Below, in pieces: positions 1-11,329 of a DNA stretch of 64,000 bases. This DNA comes from Aptenodytes patagonicus. Taxonomy: Eukaryota; Chordata; Aves; Sphenisciformes; Spheniscidae. The translations under genes and the position numbers were made by a program. The notes under the pieces are model-generated. The model saw only the letters and a program-made list of their open reading frames with translations, had not been told where the DNA came from and searched no databases. The DNA is taken from the NCBI RefSeq assembly GCF_965638725.1, contig NC_134974.1:3060143-3124142 (forward strand). Direction: 5' to 3'. Each line of letters starts with the position of its first letter. The first letter of the stretch is position 1.

Positions 1-3000
1 GGGGGACACATCATGGGCTGGGGGGGGGGGCAGTAACGAGTGGCTTGCTGTCCTCACCTGCACTGTTTCCCCACTCTGGACAGCCAGGTCGCTCCTCTTC
101 CAGATGACAACAGGCTGGGGGTTGCCGACAGCCGTGCAGGTAAGGCTCAGCGTGTCCCGGTCCCGCACCTCCACAAATGCAGGGGGGGTCTCCAGGAAGG
201 TGGGGGGTGCTGTAAAGACAAGTCCAGACCCTCACTCCCAGGTGCGGCTCAGCTGGTCTTGGAAGACCAGTGGACCCAGTCCCAGCCCTGAGAGATCTTG
301 GCTGGTGCTGAGCAGAGCAGCGACTGAGGGTGGGATCAGCCCGTACCATTGACGGTGAGGTGGATCCAGGTGCCGTTCTGGAAGTCAGCGTCAGTGCTGT
401 GCCGGTCGAGGAAGAGCACGCGGCACTCGTACCAGCCTTGGTCCTCAGCACGCAGGAGGTTGATGCGCAGCGAGGCGCCTTCCTCAATCCGCACACGACC
501 TGCACACCCAGAAGCAGCCGTCATGGCCAGCGCCGCTGGCTTAGGGGCAGCTGCATCCCTGGGCCACCTGCCTCCCCGGGGCACCCGCCCACGCAGCACT
601 TGCCCCTGCCACAGGCTCAGCAGCTTCCCTGGGGAATGGGGCTGACTGGCCCACTTGGCAATGGCAGGGTCTGCCCGTGTGGCCAGGCCGTGCTGGGCTG
701 CTTCTGCCTTGGCTGGCACCGCAGGGGGCTGGGAACGGCTGCAGGACAAAAGCCAGGGCAAGCCACGCTGCGGTGGAGGTTGGTCACACCGACATTTAGC
801 ACTACACCTCTTGCTGTTGTCGGGGGAACAGAGGATGACATGGTGGTGGGCTCTGCCACCCACCCCTGCATAGGGTGGCCTCAGCAGGGACCCCCCAGCC
901 CAGGCAAGGTGTATCCCTGCGCCCTGAGCATTGCTCCCAGCAGCTAGGCAAGAGAGCTGGTCCCACCGTGCCCTCCGCCTCCCCCTTGAACTGCCAGGCT
1001 GCCTGCAAAATCCCTCCCCGCACCCTTCCCCCTTGCCTTTCAGGGACTGTTCCCCCACAGCCTTGGCCACCCTTTCCCCGGGGAGCCCCCCAGCTGTCTC
1101 ACCCTTAGGAGCCCTGATAACACTGTTCTGTCTCCCTGCGGCACGGGGTGGGGTCAGGCCGAACCCCTCGCCTGCCTCGCAGGGACGAGCACTACAGACC
1201 CCTCGAGGGGCACGGCGGTGGGGGGCTCTCTCGGGTTGTGGGGCCCTCGCCCCGAGCAGGCAGCAGCCCCGCACCCCATGGCCTCTTGGATGAAGAGGAG
1301 GAGAAGGGCGCAAAGCGACAGCGAGCACAGCCCTTTAATCCCCTGGGCTATTATCAGAGCCATAATCGGCTCAGGCGTGCAGCAGGCAATTGGCTCAGCC
1401 CTGGCCGGGGTGCACAGCCAGCAGCACCCACTGCCCCGGCACCCCCGGGGCTACACACCCCCAACCCTGCTGCAGGCACCCACAGACCAGAGAGCTGCTC
1501 CAGGCTGGGGACGAGGGTTTAGCCCCAGGCATGCCATTGCCCAGGGTGGCCTCGCTCTTAGCACGCCGCAGCAGGGACACAGCCACGGTGGTGGCAGCAC
1601 TGCACACAGCTCTTGGCACCGGAGCAGCCCACAACACTCCTGTCAACATCCCAGAGCTCCCCGGGACCAGCATCTTCCTGAAGTATTTCCAACAAAGCAA
1701 GTTTTGCCAAACATTTCCCCCCCTCCGCCCCATCAGCTCTACCAATGAGCTCTGTGTCACAGGTGGTTCCCATGCACTGCCCCAGCCACCAGAGCCCAGG
1801 CCGGGCACTGAGCATGTGCTACCAGCAGCGGGAGGCTGCATCCCATCAGACGAGCCTGGCGAGGAGGAGGAGGAGGAGCGGTGGGACCCGGGCAGGCTGG
1901 TTTGGGCACAGAGGTTAGGTGGTTGAGGGACAGGATTGCACACTAAATGCTGGGGCCATGCAGCCCTGTGTGAACCCAGCACACAAACACGTGCAACCCC
2001 TTCCTAACAGCACCCGGAGCTTCTTCCAGCTGCTGCAGCCACCCGCCACATCTCCCACCCCTCCTGCCTCTCCCCATGGCCAGCTCCAACACAGATCCAC
2101 GGCATCTTCTACGGCAGGAGATGCCGGGGACAGATGGACGTATCTGGATGCCTAGGGCCAGCATCCCTCACTCAGAGCACAAAGCAACACCCCAGGCAAA
2201 CCTTGGACACAAGGGGGATGGCAGGAGCAGGGAGAGGGATGGGAGCCACGCGTGGGTAAAACACCCATAGGATGAGGGGTCCTCCCACCCCTCACCCCAG
2301 AGCCAGCTCCCACGCCGAGCCCCAGGAAGCAGGGCAGCTCTGGAAAACCCCATCCCTGCCTGCAGCTGCCAGCTCACAGTCCCAGGAGCCAGGCGGGAAC
2401 AGCAGGCTCCTGAACAAAGGTCCCTTTGGAAGGGATCAGAGTGCCCCGGGGACACCCCCCAGCCTCTCCCTAATCCCCTGTGCTGGCCCCAGCCCCCTCC
2501 TCCTCCTCTTCCACCACCCAGCCGATAACAAAACCGCCGCTGCCCTCCAGACCAGCATCCCCCAGTGCCTGGCAACCGCCATTCAGAGGGACACAAAGGG
2601 GGCTGCAGCCCCAGCCGCTGCGCTTGCTGCCGGCGATCGAGTGCCTGAGAAGGCAGCCAGGCCAGGGACCACCGGCCCTGCTCCAGGCCAGCCAACAGCA
2701 GGGGACAGTGGCACCTCGGGGAGAGCCGACCCCATTCGCCCAAGTGAGCCAAGGGCTCTCATGGAGGTGGCTGCAGCCCACTGTGCCCCCAGGATACCCC
2801 AAATTGCCCCATGAGGAGCACGGGTGACAGCAGGGTCTCCCTGGCCCCTGTGGGTGACACCTGATCTACTCTGCCTGCCTTCCCAGCCCCCCCAGAGGAT
2901 TGAAAACAAGCCGCCCGGCTGCCATGGTGACAGCCACCAGCCCCCCTGCCCACCCAGCTCGCCCTCATTACTGCCACCAGACCCCTTCCCGCAGCACATC

Positions 3001-5066
3001 CCCCCCCAGCGCTGATCCCAGAGCAGCCCAACCTGCTCCCACAGCCCCCCAGGGCCTTGCTGGCAGCAGGGACAAGCGGGAGGGCTGAGGGCAGCGCAGG
3101 CGGGATGCTGCCAGGCCCCTTCTAGGTAACCCGAGCTCCTGTAGCTGAGGGGCCCTGCGATGCCCGGCTCAGGTAACAGGAGCCCAGCCTGGGCCTCCCG
3201 GGAAAGCAGGTGCCTCGTCATCACCAGAGGGTTTGTTGTCACTGTGGGTCCCACTGAGCCAGGTCGGGGCTGGCTGCAGAGCGAAGGTGTCCCCAGGCAC
3301 AGGCCAGCAGCGGAGAGAGGCCGAGGCGTGCCCCGAAATTAGTCTTCTACGCAGCCCAGGAAGAGGCAGCACTGCTCTGCCCACGGCCAGGCAGGAGCGG
3401 TTGGCTCAAACCTCAGCTTGCTGCACATTTTTTAGGCAAGGGCTGGTTTCAGCAGCGGCGGCAAGCTCCTGACCTAGGCACAGGCTGGTGCTCCAGCCCT
3501 CCCCATCTCATCCCATCCCATCCGGTGGGAGGATTTTGGTGCATCGCTGCCACAGGCTGTGGGGGCCATGCTCAGCCCAAAACACCGGCCAGCTGCCAGC
3601 CCTTCCCCTCCTCCCCAGCCATCCCCGTCCTCAAGGGACACTACTGTTGTCTTCACCCCTATGCTCGCAGGGATCCCTCAAGGTCTGCCACTGCTTCACT
3701 TTATGGGATATTTGAAGAGGAGAATATCCCCCTCCCATGCTGCAGCCCTTCCCCAGTGCAGCTTTGCTCCAAATCCCAGCCAGCCCAGCACCGCCAATTG
3801 GCAGCTTTGCCAAAATCCCCTCCCCAGGCTCAATCTTCAAGTGACCCGCATGGGCTGAGGCGGCGGCGTGGCAGCGCCTGGGTGCCCGAGGCCTCTGGCA
3901 CAGAGCATCCTGGTGTCACCGGCCCCGGTCCAGCACAGCAGGCAGGATGGGAGAGCCAGGGCAGTGTGGCAGGCATTGCCACAGTGCTGCAGCCCGGGCA
4001 CAGGCAGGTGGGCACTCAGCCATCCCCACTCCCAAGTGGGTAGTGCTGGGGAGGCCTCAGCAGCCAGAGGCCATGGTGATGGGAGTAGTGGCTGGCGTGC
4101 CAGGAACCTCCTGCCTGAGAGGCTTCTCCCACCCTCTGTCCAGGTGAGGATCCCTCCCGCTGCTGAGCTGGGCCGGGGGCTGTGCCTCCCCTGTGAGCTG
4201 GGTGTCTACATCCCTTCTGCTTCCTACTCCAGCCATTCCTGGAGCTGCTGCACAAGGATGGGACTCTGCCCTGCTGCGGGGACCTCCCCAGCCCCATAAT
4301 GTCCTCTCCTGCCGCCTGGGGCCAGAGGGAGAGCCCTGCACTTCCCCACCACCCCGGGAGCGTGATTAATGTGGTCTGACAGCAGCAGCCCACGGCTGGG
4401 GCCCAGCCAAGGAGAGCGGAGACGCAGGACACCAGAGCCAGCCCGGCCAGCCTCACGTACTGCCCCGGGCCCATCCCAGCCCGGAGGTTGGGGCCAGGAG
4501 GGCCCCCCAGGACCCCATAACCGCCCACCGCCACGGCTACGGGACTTACCGATGTACTCCGGGTCCACCCGCGGCGAGTAAAGCCCGAACTTGATGAAGA
4601 TGGGGAGGACAAAGCCGAAGCGGACCCACTCGATCACATAGAGAGGGGGACGGGCCTCGTGGGCATCCAGGAGGTCGCAGCCCAGCACTGTGCTCTCCCC
4701 GACTCGCCCCACCACAGCCTGGGACTCGCTCTGGCCGCTGCCTGCCGGAACCAAGGCGGGAGGGGTGAGCCCCGCCAGCGGGACGGGACACTGCCTTCCC
4801 CCCGAGCCCCCCAGCCCGCGGACCCCTTCCCAGCCGGCGGCACCGGCCGCCCCCGGCCCCGCGACGTCAGGAGCGGCACCACGTGCGCTGCCCCCGCCGC
4901 CACCCGCGTTCCGGAGGCCCGGCACCGGCCAGACCGGCCTTGCCGGCAGCGCGGCCGCTCCCGCCCCGGCTCGGCCCCTCCGCCGCGGGCGGGACGGCGG
5001 CCCCTTACCCTCAGCGCCAGCGCCGGCGAGCAGGCTGAGGACGGCGGCGCGCAGCCACCACCGCAT
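1..5066 (-). CDS. IGSF9: IGSF9 (protein turtle homolog A), 5' part, partial at left edge
   Basis: Neuronal single-pass Ig-superfamily adhesion protein of the Turtle family, associated with dendrites and synapses. Four coding exons are visible, read right to left: 5009-5066 (ATG at 5066, 19-residue signal peptide beginning MRWWLRAAVLSLL), 4550-4741 and 347-499 (first Ig domain), and 58-209 (start of the second Ig domain, up to ETVQ). All have GT-AG junctions and phases 1, 1, 1 and 0. The first Ig domain shows VLGCDLL, the strongly conserved IEWVRFGFVLPIF stretch, and DQGWYECRV with the second cysteine; NGTW is an N-glycosylation site. The second domain has LSLTCTAVGNP and its core Trp in VIWKR. 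The 185 visible codons match the N-terminus of mammalian IGSF9 as I recall it. The remaining Ig and fibronectin domains lie beyond position 1. Confidence 0.93.
500..4549. other. IGSF9 intron between coding exons 2 and 3
   Basis: About 4 kb of GC-rich intron. I see no exon-like homology, RNA gene or transposon in it. Long open frames here come from low stop-codon density in GC-rich DNA. Confidence 0.75.
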
Positions 5067-5570
5067 AGCCCAGGTCCCCCCTCAGGCGGCTCCCGCAGCG
5101 GCCCCGGCGGGACGGGGCGGGCGGCGGGGGACCGAGCGGCGGCGGGTCGCCGGGAAGCCAGCAGTTGGTCACCGGGGGCCGGCGCGGTGTCTCCGAGGGC
5201 CGGCGCGGGGCCGGCGCCCCTCAGGGCCCGCGGACCGGCGGGCTCCGCCGGGATGCCCACGGCGCACCGGCCCCGGGCGGGGGGCGCTGGCAGCTCCGCG
5301 TCCCGCCGCTCCTCATGCCCGTCCCGCGGAGGCTCGGCCGGGCTCACCGCCCCGCTCCGTTTCGTTCCGTCCCCGCCGGGCGGCCGCAAACAAACCCGCG
5401 GCGCCGGGAGGGGCCGCCCGGGCCCCGCCCCCCGCCTCGCCCCGCCCGTTGCCACGGGGACAGCCAATCGCAGGCCCGGCGCCGGGCGCCCCCGAGGCGG
5501 CCAATGGCGGAGTGGGGCGGTGGGAGCCGCGAGGGCTGCTGGGAGTTGTAGTTCCGGCGGGAGGGTAGGG
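4740..5570. promoter_or_regulatory. CpG-island promoter of IGSF9
   Basis: Dense CpG DNA covers IGSF9 exon 1, intron 1 and about 500 bases upstream. It contains an RFX-like X-box (GTTGCCACGGGGAC, 5448-5461), two CCAAT boxes (5464-5468 and 5501-5505) and a ZNF143-type site at its outer edge. There is no clear TATA box, so dispersed initiation is expected. An antisense open frame across the island is compositional. Confidence 0.7.
5535..5553 (-). promoter_or_regulatory. ZNF143/THAP11-type site (SBS motif)
   Basis: Read on the minus strand the sequence is ACTACAACTCCCAGCAGC, an almost perfect match to the ACTACAAYTCCCAGCA core bound by ZNF143 and THAP11 at CpG-island promoters. Its place just upstream of the CCAAT boxes fits a core promoter element for IGSF9, possibly a bidirectional one. 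Confidence 0.65.
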
Positions 5571-5774
5571 GGACGCGGGTGGGACGGGGGAAGGACACGA
5601 GGGTGGGCCACTGCTGCGGGGTACGGGTGTGCGATACACCCCTGGGACACGGGCACGGGACGTGTGCGTGACACAGGTGTGTGTGTCCAGGTGTGTGACA
5701 CAGGTATGCCTGCACACTGCCTGGCTGGGAGCATCAGCAATGCACGGCGCCCACCCAGGGCTGCTGCAGGCTGA

Positions 5775-5960
5775 GCCCTGCTGTGCTAGTCGTGCTGTGC
5801 TATGCATAGCCATGCTGTGCCAAGCCATGCCATGCCATGCTGTGCCATGCCGAGCCCTTCCCTGCCATACCACACCATATCATACCATGCCAAGCCATGC
5901 CACGCGGAGCCGTGCCATGCCACGCTGTGCCATGCCGAACTGTGCTATGCCACACCGCGC
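5775..5960. repeat. Degenerate (CATGC)n-like minisatellite
   Basis: Repeating units of the form gccatgc / catacca / gccgtgc run for about 190 bases just outside the IGSF9 CpG island. Open frames across it (repeated Met-Pro-Cys-His) are artefacts of the repeat. Confidence 0.8.
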
Positions 5961-6627
5961 ACAGCCCCACAGCCGGGAGGCAGCGCACGTGCCGGCATAG
6001 GGCACCCCCGTGATTGCCATCGTGCCAGGGCTCCCCACCTGCCCTTCCCCACCTCGGTCATCACCTCTCTAATCCCACCCTAAATGCGTCCCTGGCATGG
6101 GGACGGCCACCAGTGCGGTGTCCCCATCCCACCAGGCTGAGCCGGAGCTGGGCTGCCCGCCAGGCTGGGGGCTCTGGAAGGCCTCTTGGGACAGGGGCTG
6201 ACTGGGGAGGGGACAGCCCCCGCGTTCTGTTGCCACGATGGAGCCTGGCATCAAGGGCTGAGTGTGGCCATGCCGGACCACATGTGCCATGCTGGGCCCT
6301 GCTCTGCGGCACCGCCAAGTCCCAGGAGCAGTGCTGAGCACTAGGTCGGGGATGCTGGGGCAAAGCCCCCTGGCCCAGCCCCCCCTTCCCTGTGGCAGGG
6401 GGGTCCGCGGTCCCCCCCGTCGGCTCGGCCTGGCCCGGCCCCCTGAGCCTGGGAGACTATTAAGGACAGAGCTAATGTAAGAGGAGTTAAAGTAAATAAT
6501 TCTGTGGTTAAGCTGCTTTCCTGCATCTCACGGGCCCATGTGAGTCCTGCGGCTCCTGCGGGCTTAGGCACTACAGCTGGATGGCGTTGCCCTGTCCCCG
6601 TTGTCCCTGTCCCCTAGCGCAGTGCTG

Positions 6628-6647
6628 CCCCCCCCCCCCCCCCCCCC
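6628..6647. repeat. Poly-C run (20 bases)
   Basis: Uninterrupted run of 20 C residues. The other strand could form a G-quadruplex. Its exact length is unreliable in most sequencing. Confidence 0.9.
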
Positions 6648-7650
6648 AGCCACTTGTGCCCCAGGCAAGGGGTGCAGGCAGAGTCGAACACCCCCTGGAC
6701 AGCCCTGCGTCCTGGTGTGGTGTCACAGCCCAATGGAGCCATGGCATTGCTCATGGGACATGGGTGCTTCCTGAACCCCCGCCAGGGAAGGGCCATGGGG
6801 CACTGGGCAGAGCTGGGGGCTGCTTTCTACCCCCTGCTTTTTGGGGTGCCCCGCACCCTGCAGTGAAGACCCCCCTGGTCACCTCCTCCATCCCCGCCAG
6901 TCCCATCCCAAGCCCTGTGGGAGGAGCCAGGTCCAGGAGAGGGGGGGACACCGGGGTGCTACAGCTGCCCCAAGACAGTCAGTTGTCCCCAGCCACGGCT
7001 CTGAGCAGGGCACAGCCGTTTTGTCAGCAGTGCCCAGTGCCACCACCCTGGTGCTTCGTTCCCAAGGGAAGATGACGACATTTTGGGGTTTCAGAACAAT
7101 GTTTGGGGGCCATGGAGCTGCCTGGCAGAGGCGATGGCCCTATCAGCTCAGGGCGCAGACAGGGAGCTCGTGCCCAGTGAATGCCAGGCACTCCCGGCCA
7201 TGTGCCACACGTCTGGGAACGGGGACGGTGACACTTCTTGCACTTAGGATTTAAATGCCACCAAGGTTAGGAGCAGCTGAGAAGAGATTTTCAGGATTGG
7301 ACTTTTGGACAGAGATACCTAAATTCCATCTGAGCTTCACTTTAAGCATCAATGTCCCGGGCCGGCCCCCATGCGCTGATGCAGCTGCCACCCTCCATGC
7401 GGCCCCACTGCTTTAGCAGGCGACCAGCTCCAGGACCCACCTGCCGGTGCCCAAAGCAGAGCTGCTTGTGCTCCCCAAGGGCTGAGGCCAGGCAGAGACC
7501 CAAGAGCCAGGACTCCCACAGCCTGGGGTGCGGCTGCCGACCCAGCCGGGCGGTGCAGCGGGATGGCAGGGAGCCTGGCAGAGCCGCGAGCATGTGTGCT
7601 GCCCACCGGTTCCCCACACAGAGCCCTGGAGAGAAGCTACAGGAGAGTCC

Positions 7651-7656
7651 TTTAAT
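7651..7656 (-). terminator. Candidate DUSP23 poly(A) signal ATTAAA
   Basis: ATTAAA on the minus strand about 310 bases past the DUSP23 stop codon, followed by GT-rich sequence (CTGTGTGGGG) that could serve as the downstream element. Inferred from sequence only. Confidence 0.5.
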
Positions 7657-7963
7657 GTGGGAGGGGACAGACGGCAGCACCTTGGGGCTGGGAAAGGCCC
7701 CCCACCATTTCGGAGTGACCGTCTCCATTGAACCCATTCAGCACATACTGCCCTGGGGAGATGGTCGTGCTCACGCCTCCTCGCTGTCCTCTCCAGCGCT
7801 GTGGTGGGGCAGATCCCACTGGTGAGCTGGGCTTTGGGACCCACAGCTCCCCTACCGCTTGCTGCACCCGGCACGCCACCAGCTGTGGCCCTGGCGCGGC
7901 ACAGGGAGCCCCTCTGGGGAGGGGAGTAACACAGAGACAGGACTCCCTGCTGCAAGGCTGCAC

Positions 7964-8658
7964 CTACTGAATGCGCTGGCAGAACTGGATCACAGCTTGC
8001 TCCTGCTCCCATGTCTCGATGGAGCCAGGCCGCAGCCGCCGGATCTCCCGGATGGCGTCGCCGCCACTCATCTTCTGCGCCTTCGCCAGGTAGCAGGCCA
8101 GCATGGTGCCCGTCCGGCCGTGTCCCAGCATGCAGTGCACTGCCACAGCCTGGCCGGCAGTGCCGCACCATCAGCTGGCACCGGCACAAAGGGATGCGGG
8201 TGTCCCTGCTGCAGCCCCCCCCCCCCCCCCCCCCCATGCTCCCCAGCATCACCCCTTGGTGTTACAGGTGTTACCCCCTTGGTGTAACCTCTCCCTCAGT
8301 GCCACCTCCTCCCCCCTGAGGTGTCACCCCCCTGCGGCATCACCCCCCTTGACACTACCTCCCCAGTGTGACGTGCCCCCTGCCATACCTCCCCGCGGGC
8401 GGTGGCCTCTTCCACCAGCTGCAGGAAGCTTTGGATCTGCCCGGGCGTCGGGGGGCTGAAGTCGGGCACGCGGAGCCGGTGAAGCCGGATGGCGGGGCAG
8501 CAGCTGTGGTGCGGGGGTGCCCGCTCTGACAGCGACACCAGGTGCCGCACGCCCTGGCCCAGCAGGAACCGGTAGTGCCCCGGCTCCCGCGGCATGGCCA
8601 GGCCTGCCAGCCGCCCCTCCGCCACCCACGAGAAGTTGGGGGGCTCGGATGCCCCCAT
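7964..8658 (-). CDS. DUSP23: DUSP23, atypical dual-specificity phosphatase (VHZ)
   Basis: Small cytosolic Cys-dependent protein phosphatase. Two coding exons: 8389-8658 (ATG at 8658, 90 codons, ending ..TARGE) and 7964-8149 (62 codons with the TAG stop), joined in phase 0 with a GTATGG donor. The 151-residue product is close to the roughly 150 residues of human DUSP23. Family landmarks are PPNFSWV at the N-terminus, GVRHLVSLSER, the catalytic loop HCMLGHGRT (HCxxGxxRT, nucleophile Cys), GTMLACYL, and EIRRLRPGSIET near the C-terminus. The protein is little more than the bare catalytic domain, as usual for the family. A good acceptor (CTCTGCAG) lies just upstream of the ATG, so transcription probably starts in a noncoding exon within the CpG island at 8,930-9,340. 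Confidence 0.95.
8215..8234. repeat. Poly-C run (20 bases) in the DUSP23 intron
   Basis: Twenty consecutive C residues within the only coding intron of DUSP23 (8150-8388). On the transcribed strand it is a G run. Confidence 0.9.
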
Positions 8659-8929
8659 TGCCTGCAGAGACCGGCACCGTGGGCCTGTGCCACCACGTTC
8701 CCTGGGGACAGGGCTGCTCTGGGGACCCCAGCTGGGCCAGACCCCTGGAAGACCATTGCCGGGACCCCCCAGTTCAGGCCCCCCAGGATCCCCTGCCAGG
8801 CCCCCCAGGAGACCATGGCCAGACCCCCCAGGACCCCCTGGCCAGGAACCCAGGACCCCCAGTACCACCCCCCCCCCCCGGAGAACGTGGCCAGGCCCCC
8901 AGGGCCCCCCAGTTCAGGCCCCCTGAGAT

Positions 8930-9340
8930 CCCCGGGCCCGTCCTCCCGATCGGTCCCATCCCCCCCCCGGCAGCCCCGCACCGCCCGGGCCCGGCCCCCG
9001 CGGCCTGCTCCGAGCAGGGCCCCGCACCGGCCCGGCCCGGCCCGGCCCGGCCGATCACCGCAGGCCGCCCCCAGCGGGCCCGGGCCGCTCCCGCCCCGCC
9101 GTACCGGAGAGGCCGCGCGGCGGCGGAGTGGAGCGGGGCCCGGAAGGCGTCTGCAAAGAGCGGCGGCACGGGCGGACAGGGACCGTCCGCCAGCGGCGGG
9201 GCGGCGCCGGCCGCCGGCGCACGGGGCTGCGCCCCCGGGGCTCCGGGACCGCATCCCCGCGGGGCTGGGGGACACGGGGCTGTCCCGGGGCTGCCCCTCC
9301 CAGCCCCGGCCCCGGCCCCTCTCCGTGCCCAGGGGCTGGC
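8930..9340. promoter_or_regulatory. CpG island, probable DUSP23 promoter and 5' UTR exon
   Basis: CpG-dense block with repeated cccggcccggcccgg motifs 270-680 bases upstream of the DUSP23 ATG. With the splice acceptor directly before the ATG, this suggests a noncoding first exon here. Open frames in the block are composition-driven. Confidence 0.6.
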
Positions 9341-9360
9341 GGGGGTGTACGTCCTCCAAC

Positions 9361-9466
9361 GTTGGGCAAGGGTGTGCCCCCTCTCTGTCCCCCCGCGTTG
9401 GGCAAGGGTGTGCCCCCTCTCTGTCCCCCCGCGTTGGGCAAGGGTGTGCCCCCTCTCTGTCCCCCC
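9361..9466. repeat. 36-bp tandem repeat, three copies
   Basis: GTTGGGCAAGGGTGTGCC begins at 9361, 9397 and 9433, an exact 36-base period. The copies are nearly identical, so the array is young. It lies just upstream of the DUSP23 CpG island. Confidence 0.92.
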
Positions 9467-9821
9467 ACTCATCCCCAGCCCCGGTGTTCCCGGTGTCTCT
9501 GGGACGGAGTGGGGCCCCTGAGCTGGCAGCAGCCCCTTCCCCCGGCTTGTCCCCCTTCTTCCTCTCTAGCAAGTTTTCTGAGCCCAAATTAATTACCTGA
9601 GCCACGCTGAGCTTTGGTGGGCTTCAATTTGCCTGGCAAAGATCATTGCTGCTTTTCAAACCCATTTCTTCATTTATGTGATGCCAGGTGGTTTTGGGGG
9701 GGTTACACAGCAGGGAAGGGGGGCGACACAGCCCCCACAGCAATCACGGCTCGCCCAGTGCTTGCCGGCCACCATGAGTGAGAGCGCAGGAGTGCACCAG
9801 TCCCCCGTTGTGCACCAGGCG
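9467..9821. other. Intergenic DNA
   Basis: Unique sequence between the 36-bp array and the 3' end of the broken pentraxin copy. Nothing recognised. Confidence 0.6.
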
Positions 9822-10688
9822 TCAGGGCTTCAGGTACATCTCGCCCATGATCTTGTAGGGGAAGTTTCTCCAGCTGAAGACGGGGGCTTCGTCGGGGCTG
9901 TTGTGCATGGCTGCCATCACCCCCGAGGTGGAGATCCCCGTGTCTCACATGTACACGGATGAGATTTCCCCCACAAAGGACTGCTGGGTGTCAAAGCCGC
10001 CCCTGAAGGTGTCCTGCTCCTGCCCCAGCAGGAGGGCCGCCTCCGCCCCCATGTGTAGCCCCTCTGCAGCCCCTTGCGGGGCCAGGGCTTCCTCTTGAAC
10101 CAAAAGCCCATGATGCCGGTGGTAGACTCCCAGCTGGCGCAGACATGCTCGCTCGCCACGATGCTCTTGGGGACACCAAAGGACACAAACCTGCCCCCCA
10201 TATAGAGCCAGTACACCCAGGGCTTGGGCTTGAAGAGGAGGATCTTGTCCTGCACCTTGGTGGCGTAGGAGAAGAGGCTGTAGGGCTGGGTCAGGTCGGT
10301 GTAGGACCACAGGCACACAGTGAAGTTCTGCAGCGGCTGCTCCAGCTTCATTGTCACAAGCTTGTGGGAGTCTTTGGTCTCTTGGGGAAACACAAACACT
10401 TCGTACACCAGGTCTGGGAGAGGTGAGAAAGAGGTGGCTGCTCCTGCCATGGTGAAGGCATCTGGCCAAGTTCCCCAAGGAGAAACAGGGTTGCAGTGTG
10501 CCAGCGAGGAAGCCACCACCAACCTGGAGGTGGCCTCTGGCATAAGACCCAGAGGTGGCTTCCACCACCAAGACCGGCCATGCGTGGGCTGTGATATGGG
10601 GTGGCACAGGAACGGGGTGGTGAGGACGAGCTGTGGGAAGGAGGGGAAGAGCACTTATCCCCAGCTGTCCCCTTGGTCCCTTCCCTAT

Positions 10689-11147
10689 CATTTATCCACA
10701 GGTTGAAGGTGGCCACGTCGGTGCCCAGGGAGCCGGTGGCCGTACAGACGTAGGTGCCCAAGTGGGTCTTGCTGAAGGAGGGGAAGAGGAGGACATTGTT
10801 GGGGCCTTTCTGCAGGGGGTCGTAGCTTCCTTCCTTCTTCTACAGGAACTCCTGGGGTCTGAGCCAGGCTGGGTGTCACTCAGGTGGGTGGACACGCTGG
10901 GGTGGCCATGCCATGGGGTGGAGTAACACAGAAGGACCATGGTGCTCCCTCCCCAGCCCCTTCTTCTCCCACTGCCCACGGGGCTGGGGATGCTGGAGCT
11001 GCCTGCCCCATGCTGGTGCTGTGCTAGAGGCTGCAGGAGAGTGGGGAGCACCTTACCCGGGGTCCCCTGTGACCTCGCAGCAGAGCATCAGCTGGTGGTA
11101 CAGGGTGGGTGCCGGCGGGTGAGCCTGGATCCGGGCGGTCACTTTTC
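10689..11147 (-). pseudogene. Transplanted Ig module (copy of CADM3 exons 6-7)
   Basis: Block 11057-11147 reads KVTARIQAHPPAPTLY..LMLCCEVTGDPG, matching CADM3 [24 protein letters not shown]. Block 10689-10858 reads PQEFL(stop)[29 protein letters not shown], matching CADM3 [35 protein letters not shown]. Both exon lengths (91 and 170 nt) and all phases (1 in, 2 between, 1 out) equal those of CADM3 exons 6 and 7 at 27467-27557 and 26902-27071. Both Ig cysteines are kept. A 1-1 module can enter any phase-1 intron without shifting the frame, and the pentraxin intron is phase 1. Confidence 0.85.
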
Positions 11148-11329
11148 CTGCAGCACCCAGCGGGAAGGGCCAGACTGGGCGGGGGGGCTCTTCCTGTCCC
11201 CCTGTCCCCACCCGTGGTGCCCGGCTGCACCAGCCTGTGGGAGCCCCGTGTCCCCACCACCGCCCCAGCCGCAGCCCTGCAGCACTCTTCATGGTGCTTG
11301 GTGTTGTGTCCCTGCCGCCCCCCACTGCT

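Larger units (their letters stand above)
5571..7650. other. Intergenic DNA between IGSF9 and DUSP23
   Basis: Apart from the CATGC-type repeat and a 20-base C run, I recognise no gene or transposon. 5,610-5,720 is GTGT/ACAC rich. Confidence 0.65.

Noticed and set aside
4659-5774. Long plus-strand open frame of 371 codons over the IGSF9 CpG island
   Set aside because: Low-complexity Pro/Ala/Arg/Gly peptide, antisense to IGSF9 exons, due to GC-rich composition.
5629-6083. Open frames repeating Met-Pro-Cys-His
   Set aside because: Translation of the CATGC-type minisatellite.
8355-9605. Minus-strand open frame of 416 codons
   Set aside because: It overlaps DUSP23 exon 1 out of frame and runs through the CpG island and the 36-bp repeats; composition artefact.
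9822-10413. Calling the second pentraxin an intact functional gene
   Set aside because: It has a 1-nt deletion and an in-frame stop at a core Trp of the domain, and a codon is lost in the calcium loop.
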